A stretch of 64,000 bases of DNA from Blastocatellia bacterium (GTDB lineage Bacteria > Acidobacteriota > Blastocatellia > UBA7656), in the NCBI GenBank assembly GCA_035275065.1, contig DATENM010000061.1:62001-126000 (forward strand), written 5' to 3'. A program made the position numbers and the translations under genes. Of this stretch, positions 41,777 through 51,638 are shown one piece after another. Within the stretch, counting starts at the first letter, position 1; each line of letters opens with the position of its first letter. The notes under the pieces were generated by a model that was given only the letters and a program-made list of their open reading frames with translations, was not told where the DNA came from and searched no databases.

Positions 41777-43936
41777 TTGCGTGAGGATCACCCTTTGCTC
41801 AAGCTGCGAACGCCGCTCTACGAACTTCATCTACACGAGATTCCGCGCCTGGCGATCAAGACGGCGCAGAAGATTGCTGTCGGCATCGCCGCGGCGAGCG
41901 ATACCGGCAACCCGCTGCACGTGACCATCGAAGACTTGCTGCATTACCTGCCGATGCGCTACGAAGACCGCTCGGACCTCAAGCATGTGCGCGACCTTGA
42001 ACACGGCATGTACGCGACCATCGAAGTCGAAGTGCGGGTCGCCGGCACCTACCCGGTGAAAGGCGGTAAGCTGCGCATCTTCGAGTTCTCCGCGGTAGAC
42101 GAGACCGGGCAGGTGCGGGCTTACTGGTGGAATCAGGCTTACCTGCAAAACTCGTTTCCGAAAGGCCGCCGCGTCCTGCTCTACGGCCAGTGGAAGCGCA
42201 GCCGCCGCGGCTTCTTTGAAGTCGAGAATCCCGATTACGAATTCGTCAGCGAAGACGACGACGCGGAGACGATTCACACGGGTCGCCGCGTGCCGGTCTA
42301 TCGCAAGCTCGGCGACATCCGCGCCAAGCAACTGCGCTCGATCCTCTATCACGTCATCGAGCGGCTGGATTTCTCGGAGATCGAAGAGACGCTGCCGCAG
42401 GAGATCATCAGCCGCGACCATTTGATTCCGCGCGCCGATGCCATTCGCCAGATACACTTCCCCGCCGACGACGCGCCGCTCGATCTATATAACCGCTTCG
42501 CGTCGCCGGCGCATGAGCGCTTGATCTTTGAAGAGTTCTTCTGGCTCGGCCTGGCAATGGGCCTCCGCCGACAGGGCCGCGAAGCCTCGCCCAAGGGCAC
42601 CGTCATCGAAGTCAACGACCGCGTGCGCGACGCCGTGCGCGCCATTCTGCCGTTCAAGCCAACCGGCGCGCAGAAGCGTGTGCTGCGCGAGATCGTTGAC
42701 GACATGGCGAGCCAGAAACCGATGAACCGGCTGGTGCAGGGCGATGTCGGCTCGGGCAAGACCATCGTCGCGATTCAAGCGGCCATCGTCGCCATCGAGA
42801 ACGGCTATCAATCGGCGCTGATGGTGCCGACGGAAATCCTTGCCGAGCAACACGCGCGCAATGCCAGGCGCATACTCGCCAGTGTGCCGTATCGCGTCGA
42901 GCTGTTGACCGGCTCGCTCGCGACGGCGAGAAAGCGCGAGCTCCACACCGCCATCGAAGCCGGCGAAGTCGATCTGGTCATCGGCACCCACGCTCTGATT
43001 CAGGAAGGCGTCAACTTTCATAAGCTCGGACTGGTGGTCATTGACGAGCAGCACCGCTTCGGCGTGCTGCAACGCGCCGAGCTGATCAATCGCGGCTACA
43101 ATCCCGACGTGCTGGTGATGACGGCAACGCCGATCCCAAGGTCGCTAGCGATGACGGTCTATGGCGACCTCGACCTATCGATCATTGACGAGATGCCGCC
43201 GGGCAGAAAATCGATCATCACCAAGGTTCGCGGCGAATCGGCGCGCACAAAAATTTATCACTTCCTCGACACCATCATCCGCCAGGGCCAGCAGGTCTAC
43301 ATCGTTTATCCGCTGGTCGAAGAGAGTGAGAAGCTCGACCTGCTGAACGCCTCGCAGATGGCCGAGCATCTACAGACGGCGGTCTTCCCCAACTTCCGCG
43401 TCGGCCTGATCCACGGGCGCATGAAGCAGGAAGAGAAGGACGCGGTGATGAATGACTTCCGCCGCGGCGCGATTCACCTCCTGGTCGCGACAACGGTGAT
43501 CGAAGTCGGCGTGGATGTGCCGAACGCGTCGGTGATGATCATCGAGCATGCCGAGCGCTTTGGCCTGTCACAGCTCCATCAGTTGCGCGGGCGCGTCGGC
43601 CGCGGCGACGAACAGGCGTACTGCATCCTGCTCGCAGGCGACAAGCGCACCGCCGAAGCGCGCGAGCGTTTGCAGATTATGGAAGAGACCAGCGACGGCT
43701 TTAAGGTTGCCGAGAAAGACTTGGAGCTGCGCGGGCCGGGCGAAGTGATGGGCACACGGCAATCGGGGGTGCCGGCTTTTCGCGTCGGCAATCTGGTGCG
43801 CGATTATAAGATTCTGGAGCTGGCGCGGCGCGAGGCCGACTACATGCTGACGACGCGACGCAACACGCGCGAGACGGCGCAACTGGTCGAACTGGTGCGC
43901 CGGCAGCCGAAGTTCGGATTGGCCGCCGTGGGGTGA
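41777..43936 (+). CDS. recG: ATP-dependent DNA helicase RecG
   Basis: RecG reverses stalled replication forks and branch-migrates Holliday junctions. The 719 residues carry an N-terminal OB-fold wedge domain, then SF2 motifs: QGDVGSGKT (Walker A), VIDEQHRFGVLQR (motif II), TATPIPRSLAMT (III), and GLSQLHQLRGRVGRGDEQAYC (V-VI). The C-terminal TRQSGVPAFRVGNL segment is typical of RecG. The frame opens with a TTG at 41777; ATG at 41773 is in another frame and stops at once, so the precise start is uncertain. No neighbours are functionally linked. Confidence 0.95.
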   Translation: MREDHPLLKLRTPLYELHLHEIPRLAIKTAQKIAVGIAAASDTGNPLHVTIEDLLHYLPMRYEDRSDLKHVRDLEHGMYATIEVEVRVAGTYPVKGGKLRIFEFSAVDETGQVRAYWWNQAYLQNSFPKGRRVLLYGQWKRSRRGFFEVENPDYEFVSEDDDAETIHTGRRVPVYRKLGDIRAKQLRSILYHVIERLDFSEIEETLPQEIISRDHLIPRADAIRQIHFPADDAPLDLYNRFASPAHERLIFEEFFWLGLAMGLRRQGREASPKGTVIEVNDRVRDAVRAILPFKPTGAQKRVLREIVDDMASQKPMNRLVQGDVGSGKTIVAIQAAIVAIENGYQSALMVPTEILAEQHARNARRILASVPYRVELLTGSLATARKRELHTAIEAGEVDLVIGTHALIQEGVNFHKLGLVVIDEQHRFGVLQRAELINRGYNPDVLVMTATPIPRSLAMTVYGDLDLSIIDEMPPGRKSIITKVRGESARTKIYHFLDTIIRQGQQVYIVYPLVEESEKLDLLNASQMAEHLQTAVFPNFRVGLIHGRMKQEEKDAVMNDFRRGAIHLLVATTVIEVGVDVPNASVMIIEHAERFGLSQLHQLRGRVGRGDEQAYCILLAGDKRTAEARERLQIMEETSDGFKVAEKDLELRGPGEVMGTRQSGVPAFRVGNLVRDYKILELARREADYMLTTRRNTRETAQLVELVRRQPKFGLAAVG

Positions 43937-44020
43937 GATAAAGCAATCTGTTGAGACAAAGCAAAAGGCCGGCAGTCCACTATGCCGGCCTTGCCCGAAC
44001 CATCACTTTGCTTCTGTTCG

Positions 44021-45142
44021 TCACGCAGCGATGGGCGTTTGCTCCATGTCTGCGCGCAGCTTTTCTGCCGCCGCGGCGGCGCGCGAGGTTTCCGCCTCGT
44101 CGCGGTAGAAGGTCAGCTTGCCGCTCTCGTCGTTCAAATCGACCACCACCACGTCGCCGAGCCGCACCTGCCCGGTGGCCGACAAATTCGCCAGCGGGTT
44201 GACGATGAAGCGCTCGACGGCGCGCTTCAGGTGACGCGCACCGTAGCGCAGCTCGATGCCTTCGCTCAACAGGAACTCTTTCGCCGTCTCGGTCGCCGTG
44301 ATGTAGAAGCGCTCGCCGGTGCCTTCGTTGATGCGCTGCTGTACGGCGTGCAGCTCAAGGTCTAGAATCTTGCGCAGCTCTTCGTGCTTGAGGCTGCGGA
44401 AGACCACCGTCTTGTCTATGCGGTTCATGAACTCCGGCGAAAACTTGCGCCGCGCCGCTTCCGACGCCGTGCGGTAGATCTTCTGGTCGAGGTCGTTTTC
44501 GACCAGCTCTTTGCCGCGCGCCGGCGCGAAGCCGATTGAGCCGGTGATCAACTCGCTCATCTCCTGAGCGCCGAGGTTCGACGTCAGAAAGATCATCGTC
44601 TGCGAGAAGTCCACCTTGCGGTTGTCGCCCAGGGTCAACGTCGCTTTGTCGAGCACGCCCAGCAGCAACTGCCAGAGCGCGTCGCTCGCCTTCTCGATCT
44701 CGTCGAACAGAACGAGAGTGAACGGGTTGGCCTCGGTGTGATACTTATCGAGGTTCTCCTGCGTCAGCATCGGCGCGGTCTCGCGGTGACCGAGGTAGCC
44801 CGGCGGCGAGCCGATCAGCTTGGCGATCTCATGCGAGTGCTGAAACTCCGCGCAATCGATCTTCACCACAGCGTTGCGCGTGCCGAAGAGGATTTCCGCC
44901 GCCGCTTCGACGACATGGGTCTTGCCCGAACCCGTCGGCCCGAGAAACAACATTGAGCCGAGCGGGCGCGTCGGGTTGGTCATCCCGGCGTGGAAAACCT
45001 GATACAGCGAAGTGATGCTGCGAATGCTGCGATCCTGGCCGATGACCCGAGCGCGCAAGCCTGCTTCAAATTCCATAGCGCGCGCACTCTTGATCTCTGG
45101 ATTGAGCGCGACCAACTTTCTTGCCTGAATACTGCTCGTCAT
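44021..45142 (-). CDS. Single-ring Clp-like AAA+ ATPase
   Basis: A 373-residue protein corresponding to only the second ATPase ring (D2) of ClpB/ClpC. It has Walker A GPTGSGKT, pore loop GSPPGYLGH, Walker B LVLFDEIEKA, sensor 1 FLTSNLGA, an arginine-finger segment RRKFSPEFMNRID and sensor 2 YGARHLKRAVER. The N-domain and D1 are absent, with just a 40-residue helical N-terminus. No adjacent clpP. It probably remodels specific proteins; the ATG at 45142 follows GGGGTG. Confidence 0.88.
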   Translation of the reverse strand: MTSSIQARKLVALNPEIKSARAMEFEAGLRARVIGQDRSIRSITSLYQVFHAGMTNPTRPLGSMLFLGPTGSGKTHVVEAAAEILFGTRNAVVKIDCAEFQHSHEIAKLIGSPPGYLGHRETAPMLTQENLDKYHTEANPFTLVLFDEIEKASDALWQLLLGVLDKATLTLGDNRKVDFSQTMIFLTSNLGAQEMSELITGSIGFAPARGKELVENDLDQKIYRTASEAARRKFSPEFMNRIDKTVVFRSLKHEELRKILDLELHAVQQRINEGTGERFYITATETAKEFLLSEGIELRYGARHLKRAVERFIVNPLANLSATGQVRLGDVVVVDLNDESGKLTFYRDEAETSRAAAAAEKLRADMEQTPIAA

Positions 45143-45677
45143 TTGACACCCCTCTTTCAGCGCCCCCGTACTTCCGACTGCCCCGTGTTGGTCTGTCGCT
45201 GATGCCTACCCAACCCGGCTCCCGTCCATTCCGTTTCAGCTGCACCGCGTTGCCTAACGGCACCGGCTGCGCTGACTCTATACACTCTGGCAACTTTGAT
45301 GCCCGTTCGCTTTCGCTGGTTTCCCGAGGGTTTTGTTGACTGTAGGCAGCCGACAGAGACGAGTTAAAGCTGTCTACGACACCGCTTATTAATGATCTTC
45401 GGGTCAGGCTCGGTGAGCGGTGCCGAGCGAGTAACACAAAATCGCTGGTGAGATGACAAATCGCGTTACCTTTTTGGGGTAGCCGGTTGACGCTTTGCCG
45501 CGCCATTCATTCAAGCAGCAAGTTAAAAGCGTTTGCCAGGCGCGGACCGCCGTCAGGCCGTGTGCGGCTCGCGTGTGGCGCGCTTACCTGGCGGCACGCA
45601 ATGGGCTATGATTAGCCGGTTCCAAATTGCCATAGGGGAGGCGTTGCGAGGCAATAGCTCGTCTACAGGAGGCAAAC
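45143..45677. other. Divergent intergenic region, no gene recognised
   Basis: About 535 bases between divergent genes. I see no convincing coding frame or RNA gene. It presumably contains promoters for both neighbours; the downstream gene at 45678 has AGGAGG before its ATG. Confidence 0.4.
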
Positions 45678-46457
45678 ATGAAGCTTGACGGCAAAGTGGC
45701 AATCATCACGGGCGGCGGGCATGGCATTGGGCGCGCCATCGCTTTACGTTTCGCGGCGGCGGGCGCCGGAGTCGTCGTCAGCGGCACGTCGGCTGAAGCG
45801 CTCGAAAAGACGGCGCGCGATCTCGAAGCGAGCGGCGCGCGCGCCATCAGCGTAATCGCCGACGTTGCCGACGAAGCGGCGGTCGAGCAACTCGTGGCGC
45901 AGACGCTCGCCGAATTCGGGCGCATAGACATACTGGTCAACAACGCCGGCATCGCCGGGCCGACCGCGCCTATCACAGAGGTCCGCCGCGAAGACTGGGA
46001 GCGCACGCTGGCCGTCAACCTGACGGGCGCGTTCCTCTGCGCCAAGCACGCGCTGCCGCACATGATTGCGCGGCAGGACGGGCGCATCATCAACATTACT
46101 TCGATTGCCGGGTTGCAGGCGTACGCGCTGCGCAGCCCTTACTGCGCCTCGAAGTGGGCAATGATCGGGCTGACTCAGACGCTCGCCGAAGAAGCGGGAC
46201 GGCACAACATCACGGCCAACGCCATCGCTCCCGGCCCGGTCAATGGCCCGCGCATCGAAGCGGTCATTCGCAATCGCGCCGCGCAAATGAATGTCACGGT
46301 CGAAGAGATGACGCGCCAGTACGTCGAGCCGACGGCGCTCAAACGCATGGTCGAAGAAGACGACATCGCGGCCCTCGCTCTGTTTCTGGCCGCGAACGAA
46401 GGCCGCAACATCACCGGCGAGACTTTCAATGTTTCGGGCGGCTACCGGCTGGCTTGA
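45678..46457 (+). CDS. Short-chain dehydrogenase/reductase, 3-oxoacyl-ACP reductase-like
   Basis: A classical SDR of 259 residues with all canonical motifs: TGGGHGIG for cofactor binding, NNAG, the catalytic Ser in NITSIAG, and YCASK. NAIAPGPVNGP and the C-terminal GETFNVSGGYRL are also typical. An Arg-rich stretch after the second strand is not obvious, so NADH or NADPH cannot be decided. Similar enzymes reduce 3-ketoacyl groups or oxidise sugars and alcohols. The ATG at 45678 follows AGGAGG. Compare the SDR-like protein at 19652, which lacks YxxxK. Confidence 0.92.
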   Translation: MKLDGKVAIITGGGHGIGRAIALRFAAAGAGVVVSGTSAEALEKTARDLEASGARAISVIADVADEAAVEQLVAQTLAEFGRIDILVNNAGIAGPTAPITEVRREDWERTLAVNLTGAFLCAKHALPHMIARQDGRIINITSIAGLQAYALRSPYCASKWAMIGLTQTLAEEAGRHNITANAIAPGPVNGPRIEAVIRNRAAQMNVTVEEMTRQYVEPTALKRMVEEDDIAALALFLAANEGRNITGETFNVSGGYRLA

Positions 46458-46475
46458 GGAAGGGGCTAGCCCCTT

Positions 46476-48974
46476 TCACGAAGTAATCACGTTGACGAAG
46501 CCGACGGGCGAATCGCTTGCCGGCGTGGGCAGGGGCGATTCCGCGGGGAGCGGCTGGCGGGCAATCTTGTTTTGCCGCATGGCCAGTGCGGCGGCGAGCA
46601 GCAATTCATCCATCGTCCGGCCATCGGCGGCACATTCGGCGACGCCGAAATTCAAGCCGACCTGCGCCAACAAACCGGGCCGCGCTTCGAGCTTGAGCGC
46701 CTCGATCTCGGCGCGCGCCCGCAAACCGAGCTCGCCGGCCTCGTCGCTGTTGTGGCCGTTGAGCAAGCAGATAAACTCGTCGCCGGCGATGCGGCTCAGC
46801 ATCCCCGACTTGCCGATCACCCGCCGCAAGCGCCGCGCCGCTTCGGCGAGCATCTGGTCGCCGACCTGATAACCAAACGTGTCATTGACGGCGCGCATGC
46901 CCGCGAGATTGAACGAAAGCACGGTTAGCAATCCGCCCTGCGCTTGTGCTTCGGCCAGGTCTTGCGCGAAGCGCGCATACAACGCCCGCCCGTTCGGCAA
47001 TCCCGTCAGCGCGTCGGTCTGCGCGCTCACCCTGGTCTGTTCGTAGAGCTGCGCATGCTGCAACGCCGTCGAAGCCAGCCGCGCCACCGATTCCAGCAAG
47101 TGCAAGTGGTCGCCGTTATAACCATCCAGGGTGCTGCTGTAGAGGGCGAGCGCGCCGATGGCCTCGTCGCCGCTCATCAGCGGATAGACTGCTGCCGTGC
47201 GATAGCCCGCTTCGCTGACGCCCAGCGTTTCTTGCAGGTCGAGCATTGGATCGGTGTTGCTCATGGCTCGCCCATTGATTACTACCCAGCCGGCAATGCC
47301 GTGGCCGGCGGCCAGACGGCTGCCGCGTATCCGCTCGGCGTGCTGGCCAAACACATAAGCCGCCACGCACGAATCATCCGGCTCGCGCAGATAGATCGCG
47401 CAGGTCGTAAACGGAACGATGCGCTCGATGCGGTTGACCGTGAGCGTCACCACGTCGCGCACGTCGAGGCTGGCGCTGAAGGTCTGCGCCATCTCGTAAA
47501 GCGCCGCGACTTCCGCATGCGAGGCGTGAATCTGTTTGACGTAATCGGGCGGCTCGCTGACGGCCTGCGCCAATCCCGCCGCCGGTACGGCTTGCAGCGC
47601 GCTTTCCGACAGCCCCGCTTGCGTCGTCGGCGACAGCAACGGCGCGAGGCTCGCTTTGTGCGCCGCAATCTCCTGCTCGTACTGCGGCAGATTGCTCAGG
47701 AAGGCTTCAACCATCTGCGGATCGAATTGCGAGCCGGCGTACTGGCGCAGGAAAGCGCAGGCTTCGTCGCGCGTCATCGCCTTGCGATACTGGCGGTCTT
47801 CGCGCACCGCGTCGAAGCAATCTACGACCGTGAGGATGCGCGCCGTCATCGGAATCTGCTTGTCCTTCAGGCCATCGGGATAGCCCTTGCCGTCCCATCG
47901 CTCGTGGTGATGGCGGACGATGGGCACCACCGGATAAGGGAAGCCGACGCGCTCAAGAATCTGCGCGCCGACGACGGTGTGAATCTTCATCTTCTCGAAC
48001 TCGGCGGCGGTCAGCTTGCCCGGCTTGTTGAGGATGTAATCGGGCACGGCGATCTTGCCGACATCGTGCAGCAGCGCGCCTGCCTTGAGCGCCTCGATAT
48101 CCAGCTCGCTCAGGCCGAAATGGCGCGCCAGGCCCGTAGCGTAGACCTGCACGCGATAGACGTGGTCGTGCGTCACCTGATCTTTCGCATCAATGGCTGT
48201 CGCTAAGGCTTCGACCGTCGCCAGGTGCATGCGGCTGATGCGCTCGCTGGCGCGGGCGCGTTCGTCGGCCTGCTTGAAGTAGAAGTGGCAGGTGGCAAAG
48301 ATCACCGCCACAAACGGCCCGGCGGCGAGCAGCGACGTGATGCCATAATTCTTGATGCCCAGGTAAATGATCCCGGCAGCCGAGGCGCTGGCGGTGTAGG
48401 TGACAATCGCCCACGAATAGTTCGCCCACCACAGCTTGACCAGAGAGGTGCGCCGCTTGAACGATTGGTGAAGCGCCAGCAGCGCGGTGTTCAACAAGAA
48501 ATGCAGCAGGGCAAACAGCAGCAGCGCGCCGAGCAGCGCTGCCTGGCTGAACAGATCGTTGCGGCGCAGCCACTCCAGCTCGCGCTCGAAAAAATTGGCG
48601 GAGAGAAAAACCGCAATGGCCATCAACGCCGGGCCGCCCAGGCGGCTCGTCCAGCGCTGCGATAGTCTGTAGGAAGCGCTGAAAGCGTCGGTGACGCCGA
48701 CCAGTGTGGCGGCGGGCGCGCCCAGGAAAAGCGCGCTGAGATACATAAAGATGTCGCCGGGCGTGATGATGACCTGTGTGCTAGGAACGCGCACCGGCCG
48801 CAGGCCAGCGAGATATACCACAACCATCAAGGCGGCTACTTCAAGTCCTCTGACTTGATCCATGCGCGCGAGGCTGACGACCGCGCCTGACACCGCAACG
48901 GCGCCGCCTAAGGTGGTCAGCCACCAGTAAGCGCGCGCGCCGCGGTTGTAGTCCGACATATCAATCCATCGCAT
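46476..48974 (-). CDS. Membrane HD-GYP / GAF / degenerate GGDEF protein
   Basis: An N-terminal membrane domain of about six or seven helices (residues 15-235) is followed by an HD-GYP phosphodiesterase domain with LLHDVGKIAVPD and HHHERWDGKGYPDG (c-di-GMP hydrolysis), a GAF sensor domain (about 490-640) and a C-terminal GGDEF domain. The GGDEF signature reads IAGDEF, and the RxxD inhibitory site is missing, so cyclase activity is doubtful. The most likely net role is degrading c-di-GMP in response to signals sensed by the membrane or GAF domains. ATGs at 48974 and 48959 are both possible starts. Confidence 0.92.
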   Translation of the reverse strand: MRWIDMSDYNRGARAYWWLTTLGGAVAVSGAVVSLARMDQVRGLEVAALMVVVYLAGLRPVRVPSTQVIITPGDIFMYLSALFLGAPAATLVGVTDAFSASYRLSQRWTSRLGGPALMAIAVFLSANFFERELEWLRRNDLFSQAALLGALLLFALLHFLLNTALLALHQSFKRRTSLVKLWWANYSWAIVTYTASASAAGIIYLGIKNYGITSLLAAGPFVAVIFATCHFYFKQADERARASERISRMHLATVEALATAIDAKDQVTHDHVYRVQVYATGLARHFGLSELDIEALKAGALLHDVGKIAVPDYILNKPGKLTAAEFEKMKIHTVVGAQILERVGFPYPVVPIVRHHHERWDGKGYPDGLKDKQIPMTARILTVVDCFDAVREDRQYRKAMTRDEACAFLRQYAGSQFDPQMVEAFLSNLPQYEQEIAAHKASLAPLLSPTTQAGLSESALQAVPAAGLAQAVSEPPDYVKQIHASHAEVAALYEMAQTFSASLDVRDVVTLTVNRIERIVPFTTCAIYLREPDDSCVAAYVFGQHAERIRGSRLAAGHGIAGWVVINGRAMSNTDPMLDLQETLGVSEAGYRTAAVYPLMSGDEAIGALALYSSTLDGYNGDHLHLLESVARLASTALQHAQLYEQTRVSAQTDALTGLPNGRALYARFAQDLAEAQAQGGLLTVLSFNLAGMRAVNDTFGYQVGDQMLAEAARRLRRVIGKSGMLSRIAGDEFICLLNGHNSDEAGELGLRARAEIEALKLEARPGLLAQVGLNFGVAECAADGRTMDELLLAAALAMRQNKIARQPLPAESPLPTPASDSPVGFVNVITS

Positions 48975-49055
48975 ATCCTCAAACTTCTATGAGGCTTCAG
49001 CAGAGGTCGGGAGCCTCAGATCATTCGCATCTGCCTGCGCTCACCCTTTCTTTAA

Positions 49056-51146
49056 TTATGGCTCACCGATATTGCTCGACTCTGCTAACGTCATGCCGTT
49101 TGCCAGCAAGAAGCCTTCGGCCAGCGTCATGCCATTGGCCAGCAGAAAGCCTTCGGCCAGTGTCATGCCGTTTGCCAGCAGGAAGCCTTCGGCCAGTGTC
49201 ATGCCGTTTGCCAGCAAGAAGCCCTCGGCCAGCGTCATGCCTTCGGCCAGCGTCATCCCCTGGCCGGCAGTCAGGCCGGCGGCAATGGCGGTGCCGGTGA
49301 TGAAGATGCCGCTCGTGCCGGCGATGAGGTCCGCGTCAATTATTCCAGAGGTGGTCAACTGGACGTTCAGAATCGGGTCTTCGTTGACCGTGACACTGCT
49401 GCGCACCCAGACAAGCGCCGGGTTATAGAAAGCCTGATAGCGTTTGAACAACTCCTGGCCGGCAAGCAGGTGCGAGCCGCCGGCGAAGATGTACCTGCCC
49501 CACGCAACGCTCTGGCCGGCGATGCTGGAAACCGGCGTCGGCATAACGGCATTGCGCGCCAGCAGCGTGTCGCCGACATGGATTGTCCCCTGAGCGACTG
49601 CCTGCGCGATGTCTTGGCGTAAGACGCCCGCCAGACGTGTCGCGCCTTCGATGTTCAACAGGCCCGCGCCCTGCTGCACGAGGTTGGCATCGGCCACCTG
49701 CTGTGCGGTGTATTGCAGGATCGCCTTGACGAGCGGCGGCGTCAGGCCGGGGTTCTTTTGCAGCAGCAACGCAACGGCTCCCGCGACCACCGGCGAGGCG
49801 ATTGAAGTACCGCTCAACTGCATGAAGGCCGCGGTGCCCGTCCCGCTGATGTGTAGCTGCGGATAGTTGCTCACCAGCCACGAGCCTTTCGACTCCGCCG
49901 CGACGATGCGGTTGCCGGGCGCGAGCAGGTCGGGCTTGAGCAGGTGGTCGTAATGATTGACGCCCGCGGCGTCCGTGGTGTGGCTGCGCGTCGGCCCGCG
50001 CGAGCTGAAATAGGTGACCGATTCGTCGCCGCGCCCGTCCGTCTGATGCGTGTTGGCGGCGCCGACGGTGATGACCGTCGGGTCATTGCCCGGCGCGGCA
50101 ATCGTGCCGTAGGCTTCCATGCCGTTGATCTGGCCATAATTGCCGGCGGCGGCAACGACGGTGATGCCTGCGGCGACCGCCCGCCGCACGGCGCGGCACA
50201 GCGGGTCGGTCACATAAGATTCCGTGGACGACGCGCCGAGGCTCAGGTTCATCACCTTGATGTTCTTCGACGCGCGGTTGGCGATGACCCAGTCAATGCC
50301 GGCGATGACGTCGCTCGCCTGCCCCAGGCCGCGCCCGTCCAGCACGCGCACATCGATCAGGTTGGCGCCGGGCGCGATGCCTTCATAGCCGCGGGCGCTG
50401 CCGCTGCCGGGGTTGCGCCCGGCGGCGGCGGCGGCGACGTGCGAGCCGTGGCCATAGCCGTCTTTGTTCGGGCTGAGAATCGGCAGCAAGCCGCCGAGGA
50501 TGCCCAGCAGACCTTCAAAAACCGCCAGATTGGTGTTGCTGGAAACGATGTCGGTCGTCGCCGTCACCCGCGAGAGTCCCAGCAGGCCGCCAAACTCATT
50601 GTGGCTGGACATGATGCCGGAATCGAGAATGGCGATGCCGACGCCGCTGCCATCGAGGCCGCTGAAGCTGGCGGTCAAAGGCTTGTAGGTGCGCAAGAGG
50701 TCGGCGCCGGTGGCGACTTCCAGATGGCTGGCGCTCTGCTGTGCCAGATGATCCGCCGTGATGCGCTCGACATCTGCGCGCCCCGCGATGTTCAGCAACT
50801 GGCTCTTCGGCAATTCGGCCAGCAGCCCATCAATCGAGGTGAACTGGCGCACCACCGTGCCGCCGGCTGCGGTGATGGCCGAACGCAGCGCCGAGGTCAC
50901 CGCGCCGTTGCTCTGAACCAGGGCGCGCACCGTCTGCCGCAACGAGTTTGACCAGACCAGCGAGTCGTTGCTGGTGAGCGCCTGTTGCAAGGCGACTGAC
51001 AGCTTATAGATAGGGGATGGGGATTGCGCATGCGAGCGCGGCAGTGGCAGCGTCAGACTCAATAACGCCAGGATCATTCCCAGCGCTACCACCGAGCGGG
51101 CGCGGCGCAGATTTGAGCTGACAGCAAGGGCTAATGTCTTTATCAT
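49056..51146 (-). CDS. Secreted subtilisin-like (S8) serine protease with hexapeptide-repeat tail
   Basis: The catalytic triad is visible: Asp in AILDSGIMSSHNEF, His in GHGSHVAAAAAG and Ser in LSGTSIASPVVAG, with the oxyanion Asn in AAAGNYG. A signal peptide and an I9-like propeptide (AVTSALRSAITAAGG, LLAELPKSQLLNIA) precede the catalytic domain. The C-terminus ends in ten six-residue repeats of the types GMTLAE and GFLLAN (49080-49259). The ATG at 51146 lies 8 bases after GAGGA. It probably acts outside the cell; the tail may anchor or stabilise it. Confidence 0.92.
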   Translation of the reverse strand: MIKTLALAVSSNLRRARSVVALGMILALLSLTLPLPRSHAQSPSPIYKLSVALQQALTSNDSLVWSNSLRQTVRALVQSNGAVTSALRSAITAAGGTVVRQFTSIDGLLAELPKSQLLNIAGRADVERITADHLAQQSASHLEVATGADLLRTYKPLTASFSGLDGSGVGIAILDSGIMSSHNEFGGLLGLSRVTATTDIVSSNTNLAVFEGLLGILGGLLPILSPNKDGYGHGSHVAAAAAGRNPGSGSARGYEGIAPGANLIDVRVLDGRGLGQASDVIAGIDWVIANRASKNIKVMNLSLGASSTESYVTDPLCRAVRRAVAAGITVVAAAGNYGQINGMEAYGTIAAPGNDPTVITVGAANTHQTDGRGDESVTYFSSRGPTRSHTTDAAGVNHYDHLLKPDLLAPGNRIVAAESKGSWLVSNYPQLHISGTGTAAFMQLSGTSIASPVVAGAVALLLQKNPGLTPPLVKAILQYTAQQVADANLVQQGAGLLNIEGATRLAGVLRQDIAQAVAQGTIHVGDTLLARNAVMPTPVSSIAGQSVAWGRYIFAGGSHLLAGQELFKRYQAFYNPALVWVRSSVTVNEDPILNVQLTTSGIIDADLIAGTSGIFITGTAIAAGLTAGQGMTLAEGMTLAEGFLLANGMTLAEGFLLANGMTLAEGFLLANGMTLAEGFLLANGMTLAESSNIGEP
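49080..49259. repeat. 18-bp tandem repeat encoding GMTLAE/GFLLAN hexads
   Basis: Ten 18-bp units within the S8 protease gene; eight of them form four alternating 36-bp pairs with few base differences. This supports recent tandem expansion. Confidence 0.85.
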
Positions 51147-51167
51147 CACAAGCGTCCTCTTCCTCAC

Positions 51168-51638
51168 GACTACCTGAAACTGAGCCTAAAAACCGGGGCT
51201 AACCGGTTGGCCTATGAGCAAGCCTGGTGCCAGAGGCTCGGGTTTCTCGACGACTGTCGGCGTAAACCCACATCGCCTTGAAAACAGGCCGCTTATCGCT
51301 TGTTTAGATCATCCGCAGGGGATTCCCTGATGACACCTGTTAGTCGGCAAGTTGACAGATCGCGTTAGTCAAATTGACCGGCAGCCTGACCGGGTCTCAG
51401 CGAAACGGCTGGCCCTTATTTTAATTGGGGTTATGTCTCCGACAGCTTCGCGGGTAGGCGCTTTATAGCCCAACTACGACGTGTAAAGTAAAATATACTA
51501 CTAAGTCAATAAGCCGGCGCTGAGCCTCAGGCGCGACGGCCCATCTTAGGCGCTCAGGTTGACCTGGACGGCTAGATTCAGTTCACCGCAGCCGGCTACC
51601 CAAGCCCTGGGTTTTGCGTTAGAGTTCATCCGTTAACG
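51168..51638. promoter_or_regulatory. Long divergent intergenic region
   Basis: About 470 bases between the divergent S8 protease and ubiE genes. An AT-rich stretch near 51481-51510 (GTGTAAAGTAAAATATACTA) looks promoter-like. I see no gene. Confidence 0.4.
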
